This document shows, in pieces, positions 1 to 13,196 of a stretch of DNA of 64,000 nucleotides; within the stretch, counting starts at the first letter, position 1, and every line of letters starts with the position of its first letter. The notes beneath the pieces were generated by a model. It made no database searches. It was given only the letters and a program-made list of their open reading frames with translations, and had not been told where the DNA came from. The position numbers and the translations under genes are program-made. The stretch spans positions 2,187,248 to 2,251,247 of the forward strand of contig CACVBU010000726.1 of the NCBI GenBank assembly GCA_902728285.1, read 5' to 3'. Source of the DNA: Clytia hemisphaerica (Eukaryota > Cnidaria > Hydrozoa > Leptothecata > Clytiidae).

Positions 1-26
1 ATATCTATTTCACTTTTCTTATCCAG

Positions 27-3000
27 AGTTTCGTGGACTGGGATGGATTGGAAGTATTGATTAAAGGTAAAATCTTGATTGTTGAGTAGAGATTTGAATT
101 AGCAGACACCCTTTCCCCCAAATGATATGGGTTTCTTTCAAATAACCTCCCGCCATATTCTAATAAACATCTTTAATCGCAGATTCTGCTTTCTTTTGCG
201 AAGCAGCCTTTCTTGTAAAGAAAATTCATCGTATCCTAATCTCTATGCTAGTCTAGCTTACTACACCAGACTTAACGACTAAATAAAAGCACAAATATAA
301 GCTCGTTAAAACTATAGTATTATTATTATATAACACCCATATTACTATACTACACGGATTATAAACAACTGCAGTCCATCTCGAAGCTCGATCTATCAAA
401 GATCTATCATTTATCCCATGTAGCTCAATCCTATAAACGCCTGGACTGAGAGTTTCTTCTTTTCTTTCCAATGTCAAAGGTGTGAATTTGACGGTCAAGA
501 AAGATGAATCCGTAGCGGATGTTGAAGACCTGAGAGTAAGCATCTTTCATTTTTACAATGTAGAAATAGTCAAATGAGTCAAACCTTTGATATAATCTTA
601 ATCATTTCAAAAGAAAATTCAATTGTTTTTAAGATTATCAGGTTCAACTATGACTTGAGCTTGAGAATAAATGATTAATCTTTTTCTGTAGATTTGCGTC
701 TCAATTTCCACTTCGGCTAAAAATAGTTAGCTAAATAATACTAGCGTAGTTTGATCCGAAGGATGAAGGTCATCACTGGTAATAATCTCTTTTTCAGTCA
801 TTGCTACACACTTGTACTCGTGTTATGATCGGAGATTTCAGCACTCAACTGGACCCATCAGCACCGACCTCGTCCACGGCAGACATTCCTGACGGCCTTA
901 GGTCGCCCTCATCCCCTGGCTTCAATACTATGGTCATCAAGCTTGCTGCTAAGTTACTGTAAGCATCTTTAATGTAGATTCCCTAATGTATGATCTTTAA
1001 GCAAGCCTGTAAAAGTTTGGTACTTTTCTTCGCTGAAAATCCGAGGTATGGTATTCTTTTCCAAAAAGAAAAAAATGGCTATTTTTGTTTTTTTTCTTGA
1101 TAAAATTTTTTATAAAGTTTATTTCATTTTGCAAGGTTATTTTGTTAACGATTACTTGTGCAAATCGAATGTTTCTTCCATAATAGTGGAAACTGTGTAA
1201 ACTAGCAAACCTGAAAAAATCTATACGGAAACACTATTGTTGCACAAGATTGAAAATTGTTGTTGAACTCCTGGCTTTTACGATGATTCTAAAGTCCATC
1301 AGTTTGTTATGCAAAATCTTCTACTTCTCATCCATCACAGGTACATACGAAACGATCAATTTGGCCTCGAATCAAACATGATGATGTATTTACAAGACCC
1401 TGACGCCACAAAAGTCGAACGATTCTTGATCCATTGGTTGTTACCTCTATGTATTCGCATGGGTACTGGCCGTTATGGTGAGTTTTACATGGAGGAGACC
1501 CTCTAATCAATACCAGGCGTTTTAAACACGTCCATTCTTGCCTAAATGCAAATATTCTTCCAATGACAACACTTAGGCTCTCTGAGTTTTTTAATATCGC
1601 ATATTATCTTATTCGACTGACTTTTGTCATTATCTTGAACATTTAAAATCTAAATGACTCGTAATGACTCTACTCAATCCTTTTTACTTTTTCGATCTAG
1701 ACATGCCGACATTATCAACGGACGACGTCACGTTTGTCAGTAACGTCTTGATGAATCTTTTGCAACTGAAGAATGCTGATGGTTCCACGCACGTTGCAAA
1801 TCAAGCATTCTCCATGTTGACCAGTTTTACTTTCAATTTCGGTCGACAACATCAAACGATCAGTCCGGCCATGTCACAGATCTGCTTCCTGGGTACGAAT
1901 TAAATACATTTGTCATATAAGTCTTAAAATTCAAAATGGTTAATACATTAAATCGATGAGACTTCAAATAGGGCTAAAATAAATAACTTAGTTGGTTTAA
2001 GAGGTTCACACAGGGTCACATCCTCTTTAATTCTATCTTCAAGTGACCAAAATGTTCTTTAAACTGGTGAAAGATTCAAAATTCCGAAGGGTATGGGGAC
2101 ACGAGAAGTTTTCTTCGTGTTAGTGCAGTGCTACATGCTCCATCCCACCAACACACGAAAAAAAGTGCGTGTCTCATGGTTTCTCTTTTTGTTTCATGGG
2201 ACAAAAAGTGAGAGAAATACCCAAAAGACACGCTGATTTTGTCCCTGGGACAAAAAGTGAGAAGAAGCACAAATATTATTGAAAGAAAAATGAGGTGGAG
2301 ACACGAGAAAGCGTTTCAGGTTGGTGGGATGGAGTATGTTGCAGCGTTTCAGGTTGGTGGGATGGAGCATGTTGCATTGCACCAACGCGAAAAAAACATC
2401 TCGTGTCCCCAAGCTTTTAGGATCAAATTTTTAGTTTGAAGTATATAATGTTCGAATAACAGAGAATTGGCGTGTTCTGAACGTCTAACAAACAGGGTTC
2501 GGTATTTTAACAATTCAAAAACATAATCAAAAACTCGATTTTGATACAGGTTTGAAAATCCTATTGAATGTTTTCAACGAAGCTTTTGGAAAGTTATGGA
2601 AGTCGCTGCGTTCAGCTCTCATCCATTACATTGACTTCAATGAAAGTAGGTGTTCTTCATGTTCCATTCTCCTCAACTCTTGACATCCCTTGTGATAGCT
2701 ATTCTTTATTAAATACATGTCGATTTCTATGTCAATTCTTCGCGGTGAGACAAGGTGGAATCTATGTATCGAGTACTATGTATTTTTAGATGTCAGTGGA
2801 AAGAATGCGAAATGTCTTGATTTTAAGACGAAAACATCATGTATTATATTTGTAAAAGGTCTACCCTATAAGTACCTACATCAGGGGGGTATCGAGTCAG
2901 TGTACTGGCCCATAGCTGGTGGAGTGGTGTATTTTTTAGGTTAAATTGAGTTAGTACAGTGTACTAAAAGGGTGGTCCTCTGAGAAAAATACAATGAAAA

Positions 3001-6000
3001 AGTTAGTACAGTTTACTAAAAAGGGTGGTGTTCTGAATTGATACACACTGAGAAGTTAGTACATTGTACTAATTTCAGTGGTAAAAACACACAAACCCAG
3101 TGAATTCCCATGTATATTTGCCCTAATTTGCCAGGTCCAAGCTGGTCCGAGACCTTCAAGTCAAGGCTGGTTAAGCTATACAAATTGGTACACTGATTTT
3201 CTCCCAATGTTTCCTGTTTACTTGATTGGATTTGTTTCAGAGTGGCAACATGCGCAAGTGGAGACCGGCCTTAGTCCAATCTTGTTTACGTTTTCTTTAA
3301 GGCCCTATCTACATTATGGCAACAACAAGAATTTGAATGTGTAAACGTTCAAATCGAAGCTTACAAGTTTTATAAAAACAAATCCGCTCTATTGTTTTAT
3401 GTTTTTTAGTAACCTTGTTGGATTGTTAATTGAAAAAAATCTGTATATAAGTGAAATCACCGGGGGAGGGGGTGAAAGCGACCGTACGTTCGGCCAAAAA
3501 TCAGGTCTCTAAAATCGATCCCTTACAGTGCAGGAAAAATTGGGCTGAAAATCGACCCTTATAGTGTAATTTTTCGAAATTTTTTGCCCTTTTCAGGGCA
3601 AATTTTTTTGAAATTTCTCAAATTTTACCTCAAAATTTGGTATTTTATAAAATTTTACACCCTTACAGTGGACTTTTTCCCACTTACTCACAAATCAACC
3701 CTTACAGTGCACTTTCCAAAGTCCAAAAAACCTACCCTTAAGGGCCGCACGTCCGGTAGACCTCATTAATATCCAAATCTTTCCTTTTATATAATTTGGT
3801 GCTTTTCTTAGCAAAATGCTTCAAAACCTTTGTATATGGTGGCAATTAAACTTATCTGGCCAAGAAGAAATTAGAACAGTGCACTATAAGGGGTGGTTTC
3901 TAAACTTATCTGATCGAAAAAACAGCTAGTACAGTGTACTAAAAGGGTGGTATCAAAAATCCGGTCATGGAGAAGTCAGTACAGTGTACTGAAAGGGTGG
4001 TAATAAAAATCTAGTTGTGGAAAAACGTCAGTACAGTGTACTAAAAGGGTGGTATCAAAGCTCCGGCTGTGGAAGAAAGTTAGTATAGTGTACTAAATGG
4101 GTGGTGTCAAAGCCCCGGCCGTGAAAAAAAGTTAGTACAGTGGTGGTCTAATTTTTTGGAAAAAAAACCAAAAATCAAGTTAGTACCCTATGGTCCAGTA
4201 CACTGACTTGGTACCCCCCCCCTGCCTACATATATATTTTTTAAATTGCATTTAGCATCACAAAGCAGTTTTTATTGATTGAAAAGCCAAAGATTTGTAG
4301 ATTTTTACTCTCCTTGATGTTCATAGGTGATTACACAGTATGGCTTTTTATCTCACACATCGTCAGCAATCGTTCGCCGGTACTAATGCACCTCATCCCC
4401 GTCATCAGGAAAAAGGTAATCGTCATCTGCAATACACAGGTTTCAAAATTATAGCAGTGCAGTCAAAACATGCGATTACTCGAAAAAGTTCACCTGATTT
4501 TATTCCTATGTTACTTGCTTTACAACTTTTAATTACAACAGTTAATTAGCTTATTAGTATTAATAAATTCGAACCAATCAGAAATAAAGGTCATGTAACA
4601 AGCACATAAAATTTTCGAGTAAAAGCGTGATTTGACTTCAAACTTTATTTTTGCAAGCTGTGTATTAGCGGTCATTTCCAACGCATTTTAAGAGCAAGCC
4701 ATTTTCAAGGCCTTCTCTCAGTTTTTGGTAATTTACAACGCGACAAATACGATTGTTTAGTTAAAGCTTAAAGAACAGTTCAATTTTAGTAGCAGATATC
4801 TTGCTTGCTCTGTTAATATATGAATGAGACCTGCTGTTGATTTGTACAACCTGGAGCTTAGAAATAAAAAACAAAAAGATTTCTTTATGAATCCAGCTTT
4901 ATCGAAAAATAGTTTCCGTGTAATTTCTTTAATTCTTTCCATGACAGCTTGCCGACATTTCACGCTATCCATTCCGGATTCAACAACTATGTCAGCGTAT
5001 CAAAAAAGATTTCGCTAACCCGCCAGTTATGGGAAGCCGTTCTCAAGTCTTGGATCATCTCCTGGTAGAGCTCAGCTCCTTAGCTAAAGGTGAAGTAAGA
5101 ACGCTGGATGACAATACCGTAAAAGAGGGAGAAATTGATGAGACGGATTTCAAGCTATCTAACACTCCAGTACGCCGTGTTTCCCAAGAAGAAGACGATG
5201 AATCGTACATCAAACGCGTCAAAACGGAAAGAGAGCGCGCGTGGAAAAGTGGACGCCGTGACACTAAGAAGTCACGTGTCTCTCCTAAAGGTATGAGTAA
5301 TGTTTTGCATACTTCTGGAACTCGACTTGTTTCAATTTTATAAATAAATTGTGCAGATTGGTTTCTGTAACAAACACAAGACTTATTTCTTTTATTTTAT
5401 GATTGGGCACCTTTTCGAGCGAAACGACAGATAATTTTCATCTTTTTCTTTAGTTTTACGGCATTTTGGATGCGATTCGAAAATTTCTCGGTCATTTTTA
5501 CATCTCTTTCTCTCAATAATAACGCAAATGAGGACCGGTGAGATTGATTGTTTTGATTTTGTTCAATTGCAGGTTCAATCATGAAACGACGTCAAACGAA
5601 GACGTCTGACGCTTCACCGAAAGAAAAAGAACGTCTACGCAAAACGGTCAGTTTCAAGCCGTCAAAAACAAGTCTCGACGAAGATGACACCGACATTACC
5701 ATGGAGGAGACGACGCAAGAAGTACCGACGAATTTCCAATCTTCACCGACAAGAAATTTGTCGTCACCGCGTCGGAAAATCGGTAAACTATCGAAACGTA
5801 CCAAACACATGAAAATGTTTCGGCGTCAAGATTCAACAGACTGTAGCGATGATGACGAAAAAAGTATTATACCGAATGATGATGACCGCGCGGCCCGCTC
5901 AAGCCCGCCTCGCCACCTTCACGATGATCACGAATTGTCAGATGATAGTCAAGGGAAACTGGTGAAGAGCTCCAGTTCGTCCACGGCGTCTTCAGAAAAT

Positions 6001-7661
6001 AATGACGACAAGAAAGATGGTGGAGGTGGTGGGAGGTTTTGTGAAGAGGGAATTTTTAACGAATCCATCACATCACCGAAGAATGGTGAAAGGTATACCT
6101 CACTCTCAGCCTTTTTTTCTGACTGATCTTCGTGTTTTTTTTTTGATAAGATACATTTTTGTCTTTTAAAATCTCTCTCTTTTATTGTTCAGTGGGCTGG
6201 ATACAGAACTATACATCCTATCTTTTAAATCCACAATGGGCAAAGACTCTCACAACGAGAGTGACGCCCCTCAAATAACATCACATCTACTAGATACATT
6301 TTGAAGAGAACTCACATCGTGGTAGCTATTATGGAGGGGGTCTATGTAACAATCCTGCTTTGCTAAAAATAGACAAAAAGAACGACAATTTTTGCCGTCC
6401 ACAACCCCAACCGAAAGTGACTGTACCACCCCTCATTCTTTTATGTTTATCACGGAGATTAACTACATGTGGTTTAGAAGAACGACAAATTACGCATGCG
6501 TGTTACAATGGCAGGATTTGCAAGACGAACCTACTGTTTGATAAACTCTAGAACACCAGAAGGCACCATAATAGATCTCATTGACCCTTTGCATCGTCTT
6601 ACTGCGCTACACACTTTTTATTCACTTTCTTGATAATGCCCAATTGAGCAACAAATTTTAAGTTTGTCTTGCGAAATATTCCTAAACAAAAACTCCACAA
6701 ATATCAAATAAATACGTTTAGAATTTTTACTGGCATCAAAGAGGCACTAATAATACGTATTTCAACAACCAACATGCATGATTTGACAGTAAAATACACA
6801 AAATCGTGAGAATATTGTCAACCATCATTGAAATTAAGCTTCCGCGAAATCTTAAAATTTCGCCGATGAACCCAGCCGCTAAATTTGATAATCCCATTAA
6901 AGTACTCTTACGTTATCTTTTTCAGGTATACCCTGTCGGTGAGTTCCAGTATTGATTCCAATGATGGTTTCAAAGAACGTCCAAGATGTTTCAGCCACAA
7001 TCCTTCGCTCTCACGTTCACCGGCCGTCAAACGCCGTAATGAACGTCCGTCGCTCAAAATCGCTGGTCTAGCAACAATGTCGACACAGCGTTTATCTAGT
7101 TTGTCGCGCGACCGATTCTCGTCCGCTAAAGGAGACGAACGCCAAAGCATCGATGAAGGAGATGAAAACTCCACCCGCCAAGGTAACTCCTTATCACCGC
7201 CCGCTTTATCTCCTGAAAGCGCCCTTCCACCTGCTCTTGATTTGAGTGCTGTAACTACAGAATTCCCAGAAGAAAGGAACAATACATTATCACCAACTTC
7301 AATCCATAGTTCATCCTCTGGTCTTTCATCACCGCAATCACCAAGAAGAAAACTTTCTCCCTCACTACAACCTTTCGTTAATTTCTTTGACGATCCGAAT
7401 GGACAAAAACCGGCTGTTGCTCTTCCCGAAGATGATGCCACGCCCTCGACCGCCCTATCACCACCATTAATCGAGCGAGACCCTTTACCATCAGTGATGC
7501 CCTTAGAACCAGTTGTCGTCCCTGTTACGCTTCCGCCCACCAAAATGAAATCACCGTCCCAGCAGAAACGTTCGCTCCCGAAACCGCCCGCCTTTGACGA
7601 AGAATCTATCGCGAAAATTCATAAGAAGCTGTCGTTGGAAATGCAGAAACCTCAACCGTAA
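27..7661 (+). CDS. UNC80: UNC80-like protein, C-terminal part (5' end outside window)
   Basis: UNC80 is a very large cytoplasmic protein that bridges UNC79 to the NALCN sodium-leak channel. I read ten exons: 27-66, 480-535, 798-958, 1341-1477, 1701-1892, 2550-2645, 4327-4415, 4948-5290, 5573-6092, 6926-7661 (stop TAA 7659-7661). All have GT-AG borders and consistent phases, giving 789 codons in frame. Recognition rests on the helical segment containing LLPLCIRMGTGRY, then DVTFVSNVLMNLL, CFLGLKILLNVF, and WLFISHIVSNRSPVLMHLI followed by LADISRYPF. It continues into a long basic, Ser/Thr-rich tail with RLRKTVSFKPSK, like the disordered tail of animal UNC80. The tail is rich in SP and acidic runs, so it is probably phosphorylated. 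The 1.7-kb intron 2646-4326 holds a transposon. The exon structure is solid; the family name is recalled, not searched. Confidence 0.85.
2094..2411. mobile_element. Palindromic MITE in UNC80 intron
   Basis: The ends are inverted copies of TGGGGACACGAGA, followed by a longer imperfect inverted repeat (CATGCTCCATCCCACCAAC against GTTGGTGGGATGGAGCATG). A 33-bp unit is tandemly duplicated inside it (2311-2343 and 2344-2376, one mismatch). No clear target duplication was seen. It is non-coding; the short ORFs over it follow from the palindrome. Confidence 0.65.
2882..4224. mobile_element. Non-autonomous hAT-like element with iterated motif, in UNC80 intron
   Basis: The ends are inverted: CAGGGGGGTATCGAGTCAGT on the left and the complement of CAGGGGGGGGGTACCAAGTC on the right, flanked by the 7-bp direct repeat CCTACAT (2875-2881 and 4225-4231). 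CAGGG ends and 7-8 bp duplications are typical of hAT. The subterminal zones repeat a motif built on TTAGTACAGTGTACTAAAAG followed by GGTGGT: three copies at 2950-3080 and six at 3870-4140. No transposase ORF is present. Confidence 0.75.
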
Positions 7662-8155
7662 CTGATGGAAAGAAAATGATTAGTGGTTCCAATTTGAGTC
7701 TAACTAAATATTCATTGGAAATTGGTATCTTCGTACTTAATCTTTTTGTTTGGTGGTAGTTTGGGACAAGCTGGGAGTTTTTACAAGCTCTTTCTTGATT
7801 TGGTTGGTCGTTAACCAGTAATACAACAATTTTATTGCGTCATTTTTATTACTTCAAATGACCAATTACTGAACTATCTTATAAAAACTCCAGAACATCC
7901 CGGTAGTTTAGGCATTTCACGAGTTTCCTCTGAATTTCACTTCGCTTTGTATTTTTTGCCAAAAGATTTTGATAGCTACAGAGGGCTCTAGATAAGTTAG
8001 TACACTATGTGGGACAAAGAGAATGCTCCACACCAAAAAAAGAGCATATCAATTTCATTGTATCCAGCTTATCTTGAGTACTCTGTACCAATGTCCAGAC
8101 CAATATCCAGCAATGGCAATTTGAACAATTGGGCTCTTCCAGAAAATATCCGTAC

Positions 8156-8379
8156 ATGGGGGGTGGAGGATATATTGTCCGGGGGTAGCGAAAAATCATC
8201 AAAATTTGCCTTCTCTGGGGGGGGGCAATTTTCTCTGTTTGAAGGTAATTTGGGTTGTACGAGGGGTCAACTGATGCTTGTTCAGGGTGAAAAACCTGTT
8301 GTCCGGGGGGGGGGGCAAAAGTCACTTTGTCCGGGGGGTAAATCACTGAAAATTGTTATATCCTCCACCCCCCCCTCAT
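8156..8379. mobile_element. G-rich palindromic MITE
   Basis: The inverted ends are ATGGGGGGTGGAGGATATA and its complement near 8357-8379. Inside are repeated TTGTCCGGGGG tracts. An ORF runs through it on each strand (8007-8411 and 8005-8346), an expected product of the palindrome and not a gene. Confidence 0.6.
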
Positions 8380-9367
8380 ATTCAAATTTTTTTTGGAAAA
8401 GCCCATTCTAGTAATAAATGAATTTCGGAGACCGTATGTATGGTACGTTTTGCATTGACAACCATTCGCGCGCACCGAATCATAGTCATTATAAAAATCC
8501 CCGGTTTTGAAGTCTTTTGTTTCTTTCTATTTTTAACCGTTACAGCTTGCGTACCTTAAATCGCAACTTGCCTTTTATTTACAACAAAGGAAAGGTTGAC
8601 AATAAAGCTAAAACAATACATTACCAGACCAGGGTTTTTATATAATGACTATGACCGAATCGTTTGCTTTTATTTGAGGTTCTCATCACATTGCACTTTC
8701 TTGAATTTCAACTGTTTTCGTACTTAACCGACGCAGTCTTCCTTTTTCTAAAGTTTTTTTCATAAAATTTTCTTCACGTTTTTGTAACATATGTAAAATT
8801 ATTTGGATTACATAGCATTTAGACAGGAGCTTTCTTTCTGATTATTTAATATTTAGATTTTATTTTTGCATTGATTTTATAATTTTGTAGCCTTTCTAAG
8901 ATCTAAGCAAGCGTGTTGGCGAGCAAGGAATGTTTGGATACTTTACTCGTTTTTTCTTAAAACATTGCTCTTTTTTATGTGAATAAGGAAAAGGGCGGCA
9001 AAGTTGGTGATCAATGGCGCCATTCTCGCGTCCCTCGATTCGATCTTGTGTACGATCTTATAGTATCCTCATTAGAGATTTCTCCTCGAACTTTATGCTC
9101 GACCATACTTATTCATATAGCAGCAGATTTACTGGTTTGGAGTTGTAGAGTATACCTCTTCGAAAAGATAATTCAAAATGGATAATTATGTGGAATACGA
9201 AAATCATAAATAATAAATCGATATTTTTTAATAGCTCAAAGTTCTCAACAAGCTTTTCGGTATTTCCATCTTCTTGTATTCAGGACTAATCCCTATAAAC
9301 GCTCTCTAATTCGACGTTCTATTCGATATGCTCCATTATTCGATAATATTGAAAGTCACCAATAACT

Positions 9368-9593
9368 ACCATTCAATACGCTCCTATTTGATAAAAATCC
9401 AATTAAATTAGAGGACAACCCTTAATTTTTTATAGTATATACTATTACCGGAGCCAGTCCCGGCACGGGTCTTTTGTGTTACAAAAGTTAATTGTCTTTA
9501 AATAAGGGCAAAAAACTCTCATGAACATCGCTCTACCATTCAATACGCTCCTATTTGATAGAAATCCAATTCATCTTGAAAATTAAATTAGAG
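9368..9593. repeat. Direct repeat pair
   Basis: The sequence ACCATTCAATACGCTCCTAT continuing TTGATA occurs at 9368-9393 and again at 9535-9560. Each copy is followed within about 35 bases by AATTAAATTAGAGG. The segment between the copies is unrelated. Confidence 0.6.
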
Positions 9594-9921
9594 GGCGTCG
9601 TTGTTTGTACATATGAAATTGACGCAAGGGAGTCGATATGCACAATCTTAGATATATCGTAGTATTTATTATGTTCAGTCATCAAGTTTTTATTTTTTAT
9701 TTATTTGTTGATCCATTATTATTATTTGGAGTATAGCATCGTTTGATTTTTCCTGGGACTTCTTTAGCTGAAATACTTTCCCCGAAGGCTGAATTTGAAA
9801 TGATTCGAAATAATTTAAAGTTTATCCCGCAGAATTCTTAATCAGCAATTTTTCTGATGGTTCGCATTACGTAGCCATTTCAAGAATCTCACAGTAGGAA
9901 AACTCTAGAGACCTTTTTGTA

Positions 9922-10077
9922 TTCATGATATGCACCATTGCGATGTCTTCCACGGACTCAACAGCTGATTGGTTGTAATTGACGTATTGTCTGATTTTAC
10001 GTCAAATTACAACCAATGATGAGCTGTTAGCTCCGTGATGTAATCTCCGGAGACATTGTAATGGTGCATATCATGAA
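9922..10077. mobile_element. MITE, TTCATGATATGCACC family, copy 1
   Basis: The terminal inverted repeats are TTCATGATATGCACCATT and its complement. Inside, GCTGATTGGTTGTAATTGACG faces its inverted counterpart, so the element folds nearly end to end. A related copy lies at 37931-38079 and a diverged one begins near 42787. Confidence 0.75.
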
Positions 10078-10338
10078 TTATCCGGGACTGCAAACCGACC
10101 ATTCCTTTTATATGCATGTTTGGGACCTTTTTTTGGGGGGAATCAGATATTATTTATTGCACGTTGTTTATTGTATCATTTTATTTTTCTATTTATTAAA
10201 TCAAAAATTAGCAATTTGGAATAATACTATTTTCATTCGAAAATAGAAAAGTGTTCTTTCTTTATTTTCTTTGCGTTTTTTTGTGGAAGCTTGAGGTGAA
10301 GGGATGCATCTTCTTGATTCTTTCCTTTTTGTTATATT

Positions 10339-10535
10339 GGGCCGTTCCATTAAATTTCCATACAGGGGGTGGACGAACTAAAATCAGTCTTTTAGCCCCT
10401 GGAAATTTTGAAATAATTTTTTACCTCCTGGAAAAATGCAAAAAACACTCTTTACAGACCCCCTGGAAATTTCGCTCAAATTACCCCCTGGAAATATTCG
10501 TAAAGCCCCTGTATGGATATAAAATGGAATGGCCC
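10339..10535. mobile_element. MITE with GGGCCRTTCCATT ends
   Basis: The left end is GGGCCGTTCCATTAAATTTC and the right end is the complement of GGGCCATTCCATTTTATATC. It is flanked by ATT on both sides, a possible 3-bp duplication as in Harbinger-type elements. Internal CCCCTGGAAAT motifs recur four times. A diverged relative lies near 57125-57376. Confidence 0.6.
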
Positions 10536-11204
10536 ATTACTATTGTGCAATTAATGATGCATTTTTTTGCTCACGGGACCGTGCCTGTTCACAAGAACAA
10601 ATTCCGAAGATTGGGTAACAATTCATTAAGTACCAACTCTCGGGTACCTTAATAAGCAGGGGGAGTTGGAAAAAAAATGTCGTGGGTGGACGATTTTTGA
10701 AAAGGAGGCTAATACAGCAGAATTAGGACAAAAGAGGAAACTTTTAAAAAACATTTTCCCAAAAACAGATGAGCGGATGGGGGGGGGGGTTGAATAAGAA
10801 TAAGAATGTCCTGGGTGGAAAATTTTTGAGAAATTAACTGTGTGGCGGCTATTAGGTAGGTACCCAAGAGTACGCCCCACCAAATACTATTTAGTATTAG
10901 AGGGTTGAAAGGTAAAGGTTTCTTTACTTAGTTAGATCGGGCAGAGGGGGAATTGGGTACGTACGAGAACGTGCCACTTGCCAGGGTCACTTTTTCTAGG
11001 CTATCTGAAGATATCTGACAGGGTCTCAATAATTTCCTAACTTTCAAGATGTGTATTTGACAGAGCCGACTTTTGATTATTTTGGAAAAATTTTAGGGTG
11101 AAAATTGCATTAGAAATTCTTTCATTTTTTTGCATACTTTTAGTCACCTTTGCACTCTCAGCGTATAAACCCGATAATTAGCCGCACGTATCCCCTCTGA
11201 TATT

Positions 11205-12239
11205 TATCAGGGGGGATCTGGGTCAGAATTCGACAGAAATTCAGCCGCTGAAATAGTTCCTCTGTCGGCGGAATAGTCGTCCGGCCGGCGGAATAGTTAT
11301 CCGACCGCCGAAAAAGTCATTCGGCCCGCGGAAAATTGGCCGTCGGAAAAGTTATTCGGTCTGCGGAAATTGAGGTCGAGTTGTTTTTTTTCGAGTTATT
11401 TTTTTTGAGTTATGAAAAACCGAGTTGTTGCGTCCTTTTTCGCAATTTTTGGCTTGATTATAATAACCTTATCAACAATCTGGTATTCGGGAACCGAGTT
11501 ATAGAATAGTTCAAAATAAGGGAATTTTAAATAGCTAATCTTAAATTTATTCAATTTAAAATAGCCGAGTAGTTAACAAACAGGAAATAACTCGAACAAT
11601 TGAATTAAGCGAAAAAAAAACGATAACGATATTGATGATGAATGACATCCTAATTAAACCAAAATTTACGAAAAATATTGTCATAACTCGTTTTTTCGTA
11701 GCTCAAAATAAAAACTCGAAAAAAATAACTCAACCTCACTTTCTGCGGACCGGATAACTTTTCCGACGGCCAATTTTCCGCCGGCCGGACGCCCGGCCGG
11801 CGCTTACAAGCGTGCAGTTCAATATGCCTGGAAAGGTACCTTATATATAGTGCACTATATTTCTCAGCTATAAAACTACGTGAAAGAAAAAGCTTGGGAA
11901 ATTTTCTGTTTCAAAGAAAAACTGAGAAAATTATTCTTGTCAGCTGTAATTATCAGACAATAGAAACTTTTTCAAACAAATGAGATGAATAAACCTTTCT
12001 TTTTAACAATTATTTTGAATTTGTTTTAAAATTCGGCCCTTGCAGTCAATCTCACAGAAACACACCCTTACAGTGCATTTTGGGATGCTGAAAAACCCCA
12101 CCCTTAAGCGCGGCACATGACGCAGGCCAGATCATATGAGTGTCCCCCCCCGGGGCCGGACGACTATTCCGCTGGCTGAGGAACTATTTCGACGGCCAAA
12201 TTTCCGGCGAATTCTGACCCTGACCCCCCCCCCCTGATA
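11205..12239. mobile_element. Foldback element with long GC-rich arms
   Basis: The arms are about 90 bp and inverted, starting TATCAGGGGGG and containing GGTCAGAATTCG and GGAATAGTCGTCCGGCC. A 6-bp direct repeat GATATT flanks the element (11199-11204 and 12240-12245). A second inner inverted pair, rich in GAGTTATTTTTTT and GCGGAAAATTGGCCG, runs from about 11330 to 11790. No ORF of note. Confidence 0.75.
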
Positions 12240-12362
12240 GATATTTTTTAGTAGGGGAAGCGTATCGTATGTAAAATTCCCGTCCAAGAGTTACCCCCCC
12301 CCTCCCTTACCCTGTGTATCAGAGAGGTCAAGTTTTCAAACAGAAAAATTATTAAATTAACT

Positions 12363-12665
12363 CCCAGGGGGGGGGTACTACCCTTGTCGACCGACGGGGG
12401 TGCTCCGCTGAGGTTCGAAAAATGGACCCTACGTGGGACTCGAAATTTGCGAAAAAAGTGACCCTGAATGGGACTGAAATTCCAAAATATTCTCAAATTT
12501 TCTAATTTTTCCCCAAATTTTCCAAAAATAGACACCCTACGAGGGACTGATTTTTCTATTTTGGTGTTTTTGCGACCCTACCTGGGACTTGTGGAGGATT
12601 AAAAAGGTACCCTGACCAGCGGAGTGTCCCCGTAACCCATCTTGCCCTAGTACCCCCCCCCCCGG
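12363..12665. mobile_element. Palindromic hAT-like MITE with 8-bp duplication
   Basis: The ends are CCCAGGGGGGGGGTACTA and the complement of CCGGGGGGGGGGTACTAGGG, flanked by the perfect 8-bp direct repeat AATTAACT (12355-12362 and 12666-12673). Interior GACCCTACGTGGGACT-like motifs recur. The flanks resemble 26085-26225, where the element is absent. Confidence 0.85.
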
Positions 12666-13196
12666 AATTAACTATATTCGAATTTATTCGCGCTGTGGTG
12701 ATAACTCACGGTACCCCTCCCTCACACGCGATAAAGACGTGTCCTCTGATTAGGAAACGTTTCCGACACGAACGACGGAGAGAAATGAATAGATGAAAAA
12801 AGAAACGAGGAGCAGTTGTATGGTGGCCGAGAGCTGCCATCCAAAAAATTATAATAATTAAAAATAAAAATGAATATAAAATGCACTTTAGATATAAAAA
12901 TACTTTTTTAATTCAAAATAAAATGCTTCTCTAGGCCTAGAACTGCCAAAAAAAAAATAATTTCTTTTTTCAAAACAAAATTGAAATAAAAATGAGAAAA
13001 AAATCCGTTGTGGCCGAGAGCCGCCAAAAATGTCTTTCTGCTGGATGACTGCCAACTGCTCTTTCAGGCAATGACTATTATTGACGATGGTTGTTAATGG
13101 GATTGTGAAGAAGAAAAATAAGCGCGGAATGAAAAGAAAATTTATTTTACACAAAACAAAATCAGTCAAAGACAAAAGAAAAGCTGTTGATTGAAA

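Larger units (their letters stand above)
7662..11204. other. Non-coding stretch after UNC80 with short MITEs
   Basis: I see no convincing gene. The stretch contains the separately listed MITEs at 8156-8379, 9922-10077 and 10339-10535 and a direct repeat at 9368-9593. The remainder is AT-rich with homopolymer runs. Confidence 0.6.

Noticed and set aside
253-543. 96-codon ORF on the - strand near the window start.
   Set aside because: It overlaps the UNC80 exon 480-535 on + and has no recognisable content.
6908-7543. 211-codon ORF on the - strand.
   Set aside because: It is antisense to the last UNC80 exon, whose + frame is supported by splice phase and tail composition.
8005-8411. ORFs of 113 and 134 codons on opposite strands.
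   Set aside because: Both run through a palindromic G-rich MITE and have no domain.
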